Shown here one piece after another: positions 8,771 through 18,319 of a stretch of 64,000 nucleotides of DNA. Source of the DNA: Cognatiyoonia sp965661665 (GTDB lineage Bacteria > Pseudomonadota > Alphaproteobacteria > Rhodobacterales > Rhodobacteraceae). The position numbers and the translations under genes were made by a program. Within the stretch, counting starts at the first letter, position 1, and the number at the start of each line of letters is the position of its first letter. The stretch is taken from the NCBI RefSeq assembly GCF_965661665.1, contig NZ_CBFIEO010000008.1, positions 51,961 to 115,960 on the forward strand, given 5' to 3'. The notes beneath the pieces are model-generated. The model searched no databases and was not told where the DNA came from. It saw only the letters and a list, made by a program, of their open reading frames with translations.

Positions 8771-9532
8771 ATGGCACGTCGTAAGATGATCTACGAAGGC
8801 AAGGCAAAAATCCTTTATGAAGGGCCTGAGCCGGGGACATTTGTTCAATATTTTAAGGACGATGCGACCGCGTATAATGCTGAGAAGAAAGCCGTCATCG
8901 AAGGCAAAGGCGTGTTGAACAATCGCCTGTCCGAGTTTTTCATGATTGGTCTGCAAGGGATCGGCATTCCGACCCATTTCATCAAGCGCTTGAACATGCG
9001 GGAGCAATTGATCCGTCAGGTCGATATTGTGCCGCTTGAAGTGATCGTGCGAAATGTCGCTGCGGGCTCTATGGCCAAGCGGATGGGCATGGAAGAGGGG
9101 GCGGCACTGCCGCGTCCCATCGTAGAGTTTTCCTACAAAGACGACAGCCTTGGCGATCCTTTGGTGCCAGAGGAGTACGTCATCGCATTCGGTTGGGCCT
9201 CTCAACAGGATTTGGACGACATCGTCAGCATGGCGTTACGCGTGAATGATTACATGTCAGGCCTGATGCACGGCGTTGGTATCAAGCTCATCGACTTCAA
9301 GCTGGAGTTTGGCCGCCTTTGGGATGGCGATTTTCAGCGATTGGTTCTGGCGGATGAAATCAGCCCAGACAGCTGCCGTTTGTGGGACGTTGAAACCGGC
9401 CAAAGGCTTGATAAGGATGTGTTCCGCAAGGATTTGGGGAGCCTGTCTGACGCCTACACTGAAGTTGCCCGTCGCTTGGGTGTCCTGCCCAGCAACGTCA
9501 CCCATTCGCCCAAGCCAACTCTGATTAACTGA
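8771..9532 (+). CDS. purC: Phosphoribosylaminoimidazole-succinocarboxamide synthase
   Basis: SAICAR synthase of de novo purine synthesis: ATP-dependent ligation of aspartate to CAIR. Length 253 residues. Motifs include RKMIYEGKAKILYEG at the N-terminus, FKDDATAYNAEKKA and the LIDFKLEFGR signature near residue 175. ATG 8771 gives the usual MARRK start; an in-frame ATG at 8753 (MGKETG) is possible. It is the first gene of purC-purS-purQ and is divergent from the zeta-inhibitor gene. Confidence 0.95.
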   Translation: MARRKMIYEGKAKILYEGPEPGTFVQYFKDDATAYNAEKKAVIEGKGVLNNRLSEFFMIGLQGIGIPTHFIKRLNMREQLIRQVDIVPLEVIVRNVAAGSMAKRMGMEEGAALPRPIVEFSYKDDSLGDPLVPEEYVIAFGWASQQDLDDIVSMALRVNDYMSGLMHGVGIKLIDFKLEFGRLWDGDFQRLVLADEISPDSCRLWDVETGQRLDKDVFRKDLGSLSDAYTEVARRLGVLPSNVTHSPKPTLIN

Positions 9533-9546
9533 AAGGTTTCAATGCT

Positions 9547-9777
9547 ATGAAAGCCAAAGTTCACGTCATGCTGAAAAATGGTGTTTTGGACCCTCAGGGT
9601 GAGGCGGTTAAGCACGCGCTTGGGTCTTTGGGCTTTGACGGGGTCGAAGGTGTACGGCAAGGAAAGGTGATCGAGCTTGATCTTTCTGATGACACATCTG
9701 AGGCGACAATCAACGAGATGTGCGAGAAATTGCTCGCCAACACGGTGATCGAAAGCTACCGCGTGGAACTCGTCTGA
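9547..9777 (+). CDS. purS: FGAM synthase, PurS subunit
   Basis: A 76-residue small subunit of the three-part formylglycinamidine ribonucleotide synthase, which bridges PurL and PurQ. It has the family pattern KAKVHVMLKNGVLDPQGEAV and the KVIELDL strand. Its stop overlaps the purQ start (ATGA), implying translational coupling and a matched subunit ratio. purL is not next to it in this window. Confidence 0.95.
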   Translation: MKAKVHVMLKNGVLDPQGEAVKHALGSLGFDGVEGVRQGKVIELDLSDDTSEATINEMCEKLLANTVIESYRVELV

Positions 9778-10445
9778 TGAAGGCGGCGGTCCTCGTTTTT
9801 CCAGGATCAAATTGCGATCGTGATATGGCTGTGGCGCTACGTGATGCAGGCGCAGAAGTGCACATGGTCTGGCATAAGGACGCAGATTTGCCCAGCGGCC
9901 TTGATCTTGTCGCTGTTCCGGGTGGGTTTTCATTTGGAGATTATTTGCGGTGTGGGGCCATCGCGGCGCAGTCGCCAATTTGCAAAGCCTTGGTCGCGCA
10001 TGTGAACCGTGGCGGATACGCACTCGGCGTGTGCAACGGCTTTCAGGTGTTGACCGAAACGCGCTTGCTCCCCGGGGCATTGATGCGGAACGCGAACCTC
10101 AAGTTCATCTGTAAAACCGTTGATTTGAAAGTACAAACGTCGCAGTCGGCTTTTACCGATGGCTATAACGCCGGCGACGTGATTGGCGTTCCGATTGCGC
10201 ATCACGATGGTAATTATACCGCTGATGCAGAGACGCTTTCTGTTTTGAAAGGCGAAGATCGGATTGCCTTCACCTACGAAGACAATCCAAACGGATCCGT
10301 CGATAACGTCGCCGGTGTTCTTTCGGAGAACCGCCGAGTGTTGGGCATGATGCCGCATCCAGAGCGGGCGATTGATATGGGCCACGGTGGAACGCATGGC
10401 AAAGCTATGTTCCGCAGCCTGTTGGGGCATTTCGCCGACGCTTAA
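9777..10445 (+). CDS. purQ: FGAM synthase, PurQ glutaminase subunit
   Basis: Class I glutamine amidotransferase subunit that supplies ammonia to PurL. Length 222 residues, starting at the ATG that overlaps the purS stop. The nucleophile Cys is in GVCNGFQVL near residue 85, and the catalytic His and Glu are in MMPHPERAID near the C-terminus. An earlier in-frame start would lie inside purS and is not used. Confidence 0.96.
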   Translation: MKAAVLVFPGSNCDRDMAVALRDAGAEVHMVWHKDADLPSGLDLVAVPGGFSFGDYLRCGAIAAQSPICKALVAHVNRGGYALGVCNGFQVLTETRLLPGALMRNANLKFICKTVDLKVQTSQSAFTDGYNAGDVIGVPIAHHDGNYTADAETLSVLKGEDRIAFTYEDNPNGSVDNVAGVLSENRRVLGMMPHPERAIDMGHGGTHGKAMFRSLLGHFADA

Positions 10446-10489
10446 TTGGCTGACTTGCGGGCCTTGGTGGCGCGTCGTATTTTGTCACT

Positions 10490-12244
10490 ATGGACGGTGC
10501 TTCCAAACCAACAATTTCTGGACGCTTTAGCGGTTGGCGTTTGCGTGTCGTGGTTCTGGCGATCATTGCAATTGCGATCCTCGTTATATCCGGCTCAAAC
10601 CGGCTTTTGACGGAGCGGTTTACCGAAAGCACCCGCAACCGAGCCGAAGTGCGTCTGACGTTCTATGTCGCCAGTTTGATGGCTGAGCTTCAGCGAAACT
10701 CCATCGTGCCGCAGTTACTTTCGCGTGACCCCGAATTGATTTCTGCTCTGGAAAGCAAAAACTACTCCCTCTCAACCGCGCGCCTTTTATCGTTTGTCGA
10801 TGAAATTGGTGCGGCCTCTTTGATCTTGATGGATGAGGACGGGCGTACGGTTGCGGCAACTGATAGAAACCGATTGGGCGAAAACAATCGGCAGGTGCCC
10901 TATTTTGTCGAAGCGATCCGCTCAAACACCACAACATTTACAACCTCACCGGTGGAGGGTGGCGGCTTCACCTTCGTCTATGCCCGCAAAATGGTGTCGG
11001 GAGGTGACACACTGGGTGTCATCGCCGTTCAAGTTGATATTTCCAAATTGGAACGGAATTGGTCTGGGGTGTCTGATGCGGTGTTCGTCACTGACAGTGA
11101 AGGCACCATCATTATGGCCTCGGAACCACGTTGGCGGGGTCTGGTGGAGGAAGACGCTTTTGCCGCGCAGTCGGTGCCCAACGCGCTTGAACGCGCATGG
11201 CGTCTCACACAAGGGTGGGGTGGTCGTCCGGCTGATGCCTATTTGGGCGGTCAAGCTGTGCTCCGACGGGATGTGCGCGTCCCATTCCAAGGCTGGCGCA
11301 TGGCCAGTTTCACGGCCTATTCGTCTGTTCGGGACCGCGTGAATACGATTCTGGCGTTGGAGATTATGGGATTTGCCGTGCTCCTCGCCTTTGTCTTTTG
11401 GGTCGCCTCGCGGAAGTCAGCGTCGCGTGTGCTGCTGTTTCAACGGGAATCAGCAGATTTGCGCCAACTGAACCAGCGCCTCCAGCGGGAAATTGCCGAG
11501 CGGGAAAAGGCGGAAAAGAACCTCGAAGTGGCTGAACAGACGATTGCGCAGTCATCGAAATTGGCCGCGCTTGGTGAGATGTCAGCGGCGGTCAGTCATG
11601 AACTCAATCAGCCACTTGCCGCGATGAAAACCTATCTTGCGGGAGCGCGCCTTTTGCTGACGCGGAAGCGGTCGGAGGAGGCTTTGTCGTCCTTCCAGCG
11701 GATCGATGATTTGATTGAAAGGATGGGCGCGATCACACGGCAGTTGAAGTCCTATGCGCGGAAGGGCTCAGAGGCGTTTGAGCCTGTCGATACGAGGGAT
11801 GCGGTATCAGCAGCGCTTGGAATGATGGAGCCGCAGTTGAAGGTGCGAAACGTTGATATCACGCTCAACATGCCTGAAACACCAGCGATAATTTTAGGGG
11901 ACCGGTTGCGGTTGGAACAGGTCATTATCAACCTCTTGCGGAACGCTCTTGATGCAACCAAATCATCGGACGAACCCGCGATTGAGGTTCTCTTGTCCGT
12001 TGGGGACACGGTGACGCTCACCGTGCGTGACAACGGGGAAGGTATTGAGGATTTGGATGAGTTGTTTGAGCCGTTTTACACCACAAAGCAGCCCGGTGAT
12101 GGGGTTGGCCTTGGGCTTGCCATCTCCTCCGGTATCGTCAACGACTTGGGGGGGCGCTTGACCGCACGCAATGGGGCAGCGGGTGGCGCGGTTTTTGAGG
12201 TGCGTCTGCCAGCGATGGCTGTCGAAACCGCAGCAGCAGAATAG
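10490..12244 (+). CDS. dctB: DctB-like sensor histidine kinase
   Basis: A 584-residue membrane sensor kinase. There are two membrane segments, near residues 18-38 (LRVVVLAIIAIAILVIS) and 285-305 (MGFAVLLAFVFWV), flanking a periplasmic double-Cache/PAS-type domain like that of DctB. A coiled coil (LNQRLQREIAEREKAEKNLE) leads to the H-box AAVSHELNQPLAAMKTY. The N-box INLLRNALDA, DNGEGI and GVGLGLAIS follow. DctB-family kinases sense C4-dicarboxylates, but no dctPQM transporter is adjacent, so the ligand is inferred. It is followed 10 bp later by its response regulator. Confidence 0.85.
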   Translation: MDGASKPTISGRFSGWRLRVVVLAIIAIAILVISGSNRLLTERFTESTRNRAEVRLTFYVASLMAELQRNSIVPQLLSRDPELISALESKNYSLSTARLLSFVDEIGAASLILMDEDGRTVAATDRNRLGENNRQVPYFVEAIRSNTTTFTTSPVEGGGFTFVYARKMVSGGDTLGVIAVQVDISKLERNWSGVSDAVFVTDSEGTIIMASEPRWRGLVEEDAFAAQSVPNALERAWRLTQGWGGRPADAYLGGQAVLRRDVRVPFQGWRMASFTAYSSVRDRVNTILALEIMGFAVLLAFVFWVASRKSASRVLLFQRESADLRQLNQRLQREIAEREKAEKNLEVAEQTIAQSSKLAALGEMSAAVSHELNQPLAAMKTYLAGARLLLTRKRSEEALSSFQRIDDLIERMGAITRQLKSYARKGSEAFEPVDTRDAVSAALGMMEPQLKVRNVDITLNMPETPAIILGDRLRLEQVIINLLRNALDATKSSDEPAIEVLLSVGDTVTLTVRDNGEGIEDLDELFEPFYTTKQPGDGVGLGLAISSGIVNDLGGRLTARNGAAGGAVFEVRLPAMAVETAAAE

Positions 12245-12254
12245 GAGCCGAGAG

Positions 12255-13592
12255 ATGGGCAAGGCTATGAAAATTGCGATTGTGGATGATGAACGCGATA
12301 TGCGTCAGTCGATCAGCCAGTGGTTATCACTGTCTGGCTTCGAGACGGAGACGTTCGCCTCGGCCGAAGACGCGCTGAAGGGCGTCGGCAATGACTTCCC
12401 CGGAATTGTGGTCAGCGACATCAAGATGCCCGGCATGGACGGGATGCAGTTTCTGAAGCGCCTGAAGGGCGTTGATAGCCAACTTCCGGTGATCATGATC
12501 ACTGGTCATGGCGATGTGCCGATGGCGGTTGAGGCAATGCGTGTAGGCGCTTTTGACTTCCTTGAGAAGCCGTTCAACCCCGACCGCATGACGGAGCTTG
12601 CCAAGAAGGCCACAATCGCTCGGCGTCTGACGCTGGACAACCGTGCGCTGCGCAAGGAGTTATCGGATGGCAGTGCGCTGATCAAGAAGCTGATCGGGCA
12701 GTCGCCGCCGATGGAGCGGTTGAAGGAGGATATTCTTGATCTCGGTCAGGCAGATGGACATGTATTGATCGATGGCGAGACGGGCACAGGTAAAACGCTT
12801 GTTGCCCATGCGCTGCATGCAGTGGGAGCGCGCGCGTCTAAGCAATTCACGCTGGTCAGTTGTTCAGCCTTTGAGGAGGAAACCCTCGGTCGCCGTCTAT
12901 TCGGTCCGGTAGAAGAGGGCGAGCCGCAACCCGCTTTGGAAGAGGCGCGTGGTGAGACATTAGTGCTGGAAGACATTGAAGCGTTGAGCGACAAGCTGCA
13001 AGCGCGGCTTTTGACCGCGATCAACGATCAAGGATCACCAGCAGAGACGCGCATCGTGGCGATCTGTAACCTGCAAGAGCAGGACAAGACTTGTGAGGAT
13101 GTGTTGCGTCCAGACCTCTTCTATCGCCTAGCGGCGCTCAAGATCACAGTGCCGCCCTTGCGCCAGCGCGGTGAAGACATCCTGACGCTCTTCACGCGGC
13201 TGAGTGAGCAATTTGCGGACGAATATGGCTGTGATGCGCCGGAAGTGTCCGCACAAGAAGCCGCCCAGCTTTTGCAAGCGCCGTGGCCCGGCAATGTGCG
13301 TCAGCTGATCAATGTAGCCGAACGAGCGGTATTGCAGAACCGTCGGGGTACGGGCTCTATCGCGTCGCTTTTGATAGCCGATACTGAAGAAACGAAGCCT
13401 GCCATCACGACTGAGGGTAAACCGCTCAAAGAGTTTGTAGAAGCCTTCGAACGCATGCTCATCGACAACACCATGCGCCGTCACAAGGGCTCGATTGTTT
13501 CCGTCATGGACGAATTGTGCCTGCCGCGCCGGACCTTGAACGAGAAGATGGCGAAGTATGGATTGCAGCGGGCTGGTTATCTGGACGGCTGA
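12255..13592 (+). CDS. dctD: DctD-like response regulator lacking GAFTGA
   Basis: A 445-residue NtrC-class response regulator. The receiver domain has acidic DDE near residue 11, phospho-acceptor Asp in VVSDIKMPGMDGMQF and Lys in EKPFNPDRM. The AAA+ domain has Walker A GETGTGKT and arginine-containing LFYRLAALKITVPPLRQR. A C-terminal Fis-type helix-turn-helix follows. The region that should hold the sigma-54 contact loop GAFTGA reads RRLFGPVEEGEPQPALEEARGE, so the loop is missing. Walker B is altered to LVLEDIE. The protein probably acts independently of sigma-54. Start is ATG 12255 after an AGGAG-like site; ATG 12267 is an alternative. Confidence 0.82.
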   Translation: MGKAMKIAIVDDERDMRQSISQWLSLSGFETETFASAEDALKGVGNDFPGIVVSDIKMPGMDGMQFLKRLKGVDSQLPVIMITGHGDVPMAVEAMRVGAFDFLEKPFNPDRMTELAKKATIARRLTLDNRALRKELSDGSALIKKLIGQSPPMERLKEDILDLGQADGHVLIDGETGTGKTLVAHALHAVGARASKQFTLVSCSAFEEETLGRRLFGPVEEGEPQPALEEARGETLVLEDIEALSDKLQARLLTAINDQGSPAETRIVAICNLQEQDKTCEDVLRPDLFYRLAALKITVPPLRQRGEDILTLFTRLSEQFADEYGCDAPEVSAQEAAQLLQAPWPGNVRQLINVAERAVLQNRRGTGSIASLLIADTEETKPAITTEGKPLKEFVEAFERMLIDNTMRRHKGSIVSVMDELCLPRRTLNEKMAKYGLQRAGYLDG

Positions 13593-14039
13593 CCAAATGG
13601 GAACCCTTTGAATTGTCTGGAGTTTCGCTTTGCACAGGCAATTTGCGGTACTTTCCGATTGTAAATTCTATGTGACCTCCCTTATGTAGGGGGAACGGGC
13701 ATGTCGCGTGATGGATCGCGATGGCCCCGATGAGATTCTCTGTTTTGGACACGTGGCAATGACCTCGAAGAGCCAACACAGCTAATTTGGCCCCAAAAGG
13801 GTCAGTGGAACGCCCTGGGTCTTGCCTGTTTATTTTCGCAAGAACTGGGCCATGAACGGGTCCCCTCCCCAGAGGGTGCCGGAGAAGAAACGCGATGTTG
13901 AGCGCGCGAACCATAGGCAGAGTAGCAGGACCCCCAAGGGGCCGCACCGCCGCATGCGCGTCTATCGCCTTAATCAGACATCACCACCTATCAAACGCTC
14001 CTCCGGGGGTCAGGCGGTCATGTCGTGTGAACGGATACA
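13593..14039 (+). other. Long leader region upstream of rne
   Basis: 447 bp without a convincing gene lie between dctD and rne. Short open frames on both strands lack ribosome sites and family resemblance. RNase E genes commonly carry a long, self-regulated 5' UTR, so this may hold the rne promoter and leader; that is inference. No intrinsic terminator with a clear T tract is evident after dctD. Confidence 0.4.
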
Positions 14040-16625
14040 ATGCCAAAGAAAATGTTAATCGATGCGACGCATGCGGAGGAAACCCGCGTCGTCGTAGTAG
14101 ACGGGAACAAAGTCGAGGAGTTTGATTTCGAGAGCCAGTTCAAGCGACAGCTTGCTGGGAACATCTATCTAGCCAAAGTGACGCGGGTTGAACCGTCGTT
14201 GCAGGCTGCTTTTGTAGATTACGGCGGGAACCGGCATGGGTTCTTGGCTTTCTCTGAAATCCACCCAGACTATTACCAAATTCCAGTGGCCGACCGCGAG
14301 GCGTTGATCGCCGAGGAAAAGGCCTATGCCGAAAGCCTGAAAGCGGCTGAGGAAGAGGAAGAAGCCAAACCAAAGCCAAAGCGCCGCCGTCGCCGGTCAA
14401 AGACCGCAGCGGCGGAAGCTGCAACTGATGATGCTATTGTAACTGCTGACGCTGAGGAAGCGCCAGCTGGCGACGCTGCCGAAGGTGAAGCGGCGGAAAC
14501 GCCTGTCGAGACGCCGGAAGAAGAAACATCTGGCGACATCGCAGGGATGGAAACCATCGATCTGGCTGATGAAGCCGCAGAAGATTGTGAGCCGATTGCG
14601 GACGCCAGTGATGACGATGAGGATGCTCCAAAGGCGGATGCGACCTCCAAAGACGACCGCATCGAAAGCGTGAAAGAGGACGATACTGAGGAAGTGCGCC
14701 CCGTCCGTAAGCCACGTCTGAAGCGCTACAAGATCCACGAAGTCATCAACGTGCGCCAAATCCTTTTGGTGCAGGTCGTGAAAGAAGAACGTGGCAACAA
14801 AGGCGCTGCGCTGACGACATACCTAAGCCTTGCGGGTCGTTACTGTGTTTTGATGCCAAACACTGCACGCGGTGGCGGGATCAGCCGCAAGATCACCAAT
14901 GCGTCCGACCGTAAGAAGTTGAAAGAGATCGCGAATGGGATGGAGGTGCCGGATGGGGCTGGCCTGATCATTCGGACAGCAGGGTCTCAGCGGACGAAGA
15001 CGGAGATCAAGCGCGACTATGAATACCTTCAACGGATGTGGGAGCAGATTCGGGAGCTGACGCTGAAATCCATCGCACCCGCACGAATTTACGAAGAAGG
15101 CGACCTGATCAAACGCTCGATCCGCGATCTTTATTCCAAGGAGATCGAGGAAGTCATCGTTGCCGGTGACGAAGGTTTCAAGACGGCCAAAGATTTCATG
15201 AAAATGATCATGCCGTCCCACGCCAAGAACGTGAAGCACTATGCCGAACAACTGCCGCTCTATGCGCGGTATCAGGTTGAGGGCTATCTGAACGGGATGT
15301 TCAATCCGACGGTTCAATTGCCGTCCGGTGGTTACATCGTGATAGGGATTACGGAGGCACTGGTCGCGATCGACGTGAACTCAGGCCGTGCGACAAAGGA
15401 AGGTTCGATTGAGCAAACCGCGCTCAAGACCAACCTTGAAGCGGCGGATGAGGTTGCGCGTCAGTTGCGGCTGCGTGACCTGGCGGGTCTGATAGTTATC
15501 GACTTCATCGACATGGATGAACGCCGCAACAACACGGCTGTTGAGAAGCGCTTTAAGGATCGGTTGAATACGGACCGCGCGCGGATTCAGGTGGGTCGCA
15601 TCTCCGGCTTTGGTCTAATGGAAATGAGCCGTCAGCGCCTGCGCCCAGGCATGTTGGAAGCCACAACGCAGATGTGCTCGCACTGTCACGGCACGGGGCT
15701 GTTGCGCTCTGATGACAACGTGGCTTTGTCGATCCTGCGGTCTTTGGAAGAAGAAGGCGTTCGGGGTCGTAGCAAAGAGGTGCTGATCAAAGCACCAGTG
15801 TCAATTGCGAACTTCCTGATGAACGGGAAGCGGGAGCATATTGCGGATATTGAAGGTCGCTATGGAATGTCTGTGCGGATCGAGTGTGAACCTGCCTTGG
15901 TCTCCCCCGATTTTGCGATTGAGAAGTTCAAGACGGCAACGCGGGCGGTGCCTGAAGCAACGGTCGTTGTGTCTGCCGACACTTTGATTGAAGAGGGCAT
16001 CGATCTCGAAGCTGCTGTCCCCGATGAGGAACCGCAAACGGACGAGGATAAGCCAAAGCGCCGCCGTCGTCGTCGTCGCCGCCGTCGGGGTGGTGGCAAC
16101 GGTGAAGGACAACGGCAAGAGGCTGCGACGGACGCGCAGCCTGAAGATCAGCCAGAGGCTGCTGAGGTGGAAGAAAAGCCTGCTGAGGCCGCTGAAGAGG
16201 ACACAAAGCCCAAACGCCGCAGCAGCCGCAAGAAAGCCGATGCGGAGGAGGCTCAGACTGAGGCTAAGCCCGAAAAGGTTGAGGACGCGCCCGCCGCTGA
16301 GGACGAAAAGCCCAAGACGCGGCGCGGGACGCGGAAGAAGGCCGAGGATGAGGCGCCAGCGGACCCTGTGGCAGAGGCCGAGGCTCAGCCGGAAACCGAA
16401 GAAAAGCCAAAGGCGAAGCGGACCCGCAAGAAGACTGCGCCGAAAGAGGACGCGCCTGCTGAGGAAGCTCCAGCCGAGGCTGAGGAAAAGCCCAAGCGTA
16501 AACGGGCCAGCCGCGCAAAGCCAAAGGCAGAAGCGGCGGAACCCGTCGCGGAGGTAGTCACGGAAGAGGCGGTCAATGAGCCTGACAAGCCCAAGAAAAA
16601 GGGCTGGTGGTCACTCGGCCGGTAA
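14040..16625 (+). CDS. rne: Ribonuclease E
   Basis: An 861-residue endoribonuclease of RNA turnover and rRNA/tRNA maturation. The N-terminal S1 domain (AGNIYLAKVTRVEPSLQAAFVDYG) is split by a long acidic/basic insert (about residues 95-230), as usual in alphaproteobacteria. Catalytic Asp residues lie in VAIDVNSGRAT and LIVIDFIDMDERRN. The zinc-link is CSHCHGTG. The C-terminal third is low-complexity, alternating Lys/Arg-rich and Glu/Ala-rich segments including an Arg run, which serve as RNA-binding and degradosome scaffold. It ends with KGWWSLGR. Confidence 0.96.
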   Translation: MPKKMLIDATHAEETRVVVVDGNKVEEFDFESQFKRQLAGNIYLAKVTRVEPSLQAAFVDYGGNRHGFLAFSEIHPDYYQIPVADREALIAEEKAYAESLKAAEEEEEAKPKPKRRRRRSKTAAAEAATDDAIVTADAEEAPAGDAAEGEAAETPVETPEEETSGDIAGMETIDLADEAAEDCEPIADASDDDEDAPKADATSKDDRIESVKEDDTEEVRPVRKPRLKRYKIHEVINVRQILLVQVVKEERGNKGAALTTYLSLAGRYCVLMPNTARGGGISRKITNASDRKKLKEIANGMEVPDGAGLIIRTAGSQRTKTEIKRDYEYLQRMWEQIRELTLKSIAPARIYEEGDLIKRSIRDLYSKEIEEVIVAGDEGFKTAKDFMKMIMPSHAKNVKHYAEQLPLYARYQVEGYLNGMFNPTVQLPSGGYIVIGITEALVAIDVNSGRATKEGSIEQTALKTNLEAADEVARQLRLRDLAGLIVIDFIDMDERRNNTAVEKRFKDRLNTDRARIQVGRISGFGLMEMSRQRLRPGMLEATTQMCSHCHGTGLLRSDDNVALSILRSLEEEGVRGRSKEVLIKAPVSIANFLMNGKREHIADIEGRYGMSVRIECEPALVSPDFAIEKFKTATRAVPEATVVVSADTLIEEGIDLEAAVPDEEPQTDEDKPKRRRRRRRRRRGGGNGEGQRQEAATDAQPEDQPEAAEVEEKPAEAAEEDTKPKRRSSRKKADAEEAQTEAKPEKVEDAPAAEDEKPKTRRGTRKKAEDEAPADPVAEAEAQPETEEKPKAKRTRKKTAPKEDAPAEEAPAEAEEKPKRKRASRAKPKAEAAEPVAEVVTEEAVNEPDKPKKKGWWSLGR

Positions 16626-16634
16626 CTCTCAAAT

Positions 16635-16664
16635 AAAGCGCCGTCCCACGGGGCGGCGCTTTCG
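16635..16664 (+). terminator. Rho-independent terminator after rne
   Basis: Nine-base inverted repeat AAAGCGCCG (16635-16643) / CGGCGCTTT (16654-16662), ending in TTT. It starts 10 bp after the rne stop. Confidence 0.8.
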
Positions 16665-16773
16665 TATGATGCGCTGGCACAACATGCCGAAGCCTTTGCA
16701 TGTTACTTCACTTTGAAACTTTGGCGTGGCAAGCGATAGTCCGCTAAGCCGCTATTGGATTCGGGGACTGGTT

Positions 16774-17064
16774 ATGAACGTGTGGACGTTTTCAAAACAC
16801 ATTGGACAGGTAAGCACTGCTGTGCTGCTGTTGGCAGCTTGTGAGGTGGAGACCCCGACGACAAACGGGCCATCAAACCTTCCCAAAGAAGTCGCAGCGA
16901 TCGTCGCGCCCAATCAGGACCTGAGCTTTGTGCGTCTGATGCCAGAGGACAATTGTTATTGGTACCGGCACCGTGGTCCAGTTGAGACAACTATGCTGCC
17001 TTTGCGGAACACGCGCGGTCGTCCGATCTGTGTGCTGGTTCAAGAAGCGCCTGCAACTTCCTGA
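16774..17064 (+). CDS. Small predicted lipoprotein
   Basis: A 96-residue protein with a signal peptide and lipobox (VLLLAAC, Cys at residue 23). The mature part contains EDNCYWYRHRGPVETTMLPL and RGRPICVL. Start ATG 16774 has GGGGA 7 bp upstream; an in-frame ATG at 16726 lacks a signal-peptide-like N-terminus. No family recognised. It converges on the L,D-transpeptidase gene 10 bp away. Confidence 0.65.
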   Translation: MNVWTFSKHIGQVSTAVLLLAACEVETPTTNGPSNLPKEVAAIVAPNQDLSFVRLMPEDNCYWYRHRGPVETTMLPLRNTRGRPICVLVQEAPATS

Positions 17065-17074
17065 TTTGTATAAA

Positions 17075-17836
17075 CTAAGCTGGATACAGGTGCGCTGTCG
17101 AACCAGTTGCAACGTTGTCGTAGAGCTGGTTGATATGGGCCATCACCATTCTCACGCAGCCAGAACTTGCCCGCCCGCCAATTGAGCGCGGGCTAGGTGT
17201 GCCGTGGATGCGCAAATAGGTGTCGCGGTTCCCAACATAGAGATAGAGCGCACGCGACCCCAACGGATTGCGTGGGCCGCCATCCATGCCGTTCTCGAAC
17301 TCTTTGAACTTATTTGGCTCGCGTTCAATCATTTCATCCGTTGGACGCCATGTCGGCCATTTTGTTTTGCGACGGATGTTATAAACACCCGGTTCGTAGA
17401 GGTTGCCCTTGGCAATCGCGACGCCGTAACGCATCGCAGTCCCATCGGTCTGAATGTGGTAGAGATACCGCGCCACCGCATCGACATGGATATCGCCAGG
17501 GGTCAAACCGGCATTCGCTTCGACCCGAACAGGCAGGAAGCGCGGATGCAGGCCCCAAGGGTTTGATGTGGCGGCATCATAGTTTGCGGGCGTCACCTGC
17601 GCATCCCAGCGATCCCAGTTGCGTGGATCAGACACTGGACGCCGCGCGGGTGGCTGTTCCTGCACGGCTTCAACGGTGGCTTCGAGTTCTGTGGGCTCCG
17701 GCTCCGTAATAGAGGCTTCAACGGCCAACATATCAAGGCCACCCATTTCATCCAGCGCCCACAGTGGTTGGGAGATCGGGCCAGAAAAAAGTACGGCGGT
17801 GCCGCCAATAAATTTCCGTCTATTTGTCTTCAACAT
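17075..17836 (-). CDS. L,D-transpeptidase (YkuD domain)
   Basis: A 253-residue periplasmic enzyme likely to cross-link peptidoglycan or attach outer-membrane proteins. The N-terminus NRRKFIGGTAVLF resembles a Tat-type signal. The YkuD catalytic signature is in the C-terminal half: HGTPSPRSIGGRASSGCVRM, with catalytic His, Ser-Gly-Cys and Arg. NPLGSRALYLYVG is the typical preceding strand. The stretch between signal and catalytic domain is rich in Glu, Pro and Thr, like a linker. Confidence 0.9.
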   Translation of the reverse strand: MLKTNRRKFIGGTAVLFSGPISQPLWALDEMGGLDMLAVEASITEPEPTELEATVEAVQEQPPARRPVSDPRNWDRWDAQVTPANYDAATSNPWGLHPRFLPVRVEANAGLTPGDIHVDAVARYLYHIQTDGTAMRYGVAIAKGNLYEPGVYNIRRKTKWPTWRPTDEMIEREPNKFKEFENGMDGGPRNPLGSRALYLYVGNRDTYLRIHGTPSPRSIGGRASSGCVRMVMAHINQLYDNVATGSTAHLYPA

Positions 17837-17991
17837 CGTTCATCCTTTTAAGCTGGGTCGCAAATTTACGCCGACTCAGCCTCTACATAAATAATCTTTG
17901 AAGACACAATAAATCATGGTGTTTTGGTCCAAAATCAGATTTTAGAGAGCGCCAGAAGAGGTGGCTAAGCGGCAACACCTCGCCCATGCGC

Positions 17992-18216
17992 TCATCGCTT
18001 TTTGATTTCGTAGGTTTGGACACCATTTTCGTCGGCCATGCCCAACAGATCGTGTCCTGCTTCAGCGCAGAAATGCGGGACGTCGACAATGGCCGCAGGA
18101 TCATTAGCCATTACCACGAGGATATCGCCCGCCTCCAAAGACTTTAGTCGCTTGCGTGCTTTGAGCACTGGCAGGGGGCAGAGCAGCCCGATCGCATCAA
18201 GTTCGTATTTCGCCAT
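17992..18216 (-). CDS. TusA/SirA-like sulfur carrier protein
   Basis: A 74-residue TusA-family protein. The motif GLLCPLPVLKARKRL near residue 10 holds the persulfide-carrying Cys in CPxP. TusA proteins relay sulfur to tRNA thiolation, molybdenum cofactor or other sulfur-trafficking enzymes; which path applies here is unknown. It is divergent from ccdA, separated by about 100 bp. Confidence 0.88.
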   Translation of the reverse strand: MAKYELDAIGLLCPLPVLKARKRLKSLEAGDILVVMANDPAAIVDVPHFCAEAGHDLLGMADENGVQTYEIKKR

Positions 18217-18319
18217 GTGAGGGGATTATGCCGCATGTTACAGCTTGTAAACACAAGTGTGACGAAAGGTAGGGTGACGCGCTTGCGGAGTTGTCTTATC
18301 TGCAAATCAAGGAGACGCC

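Noticed and set aside
13504..14058. Open frames between dctD and rne
   Set aside because: No ribosome sites, no family resemblance; low-complexity translations overlap both genes.
16000..16550. Long antisense and alternative frames across the rne tail
   Set aside because: Arise from the repetitive Glu/Lys/Arg codon composition of the RNase E C-terminus.
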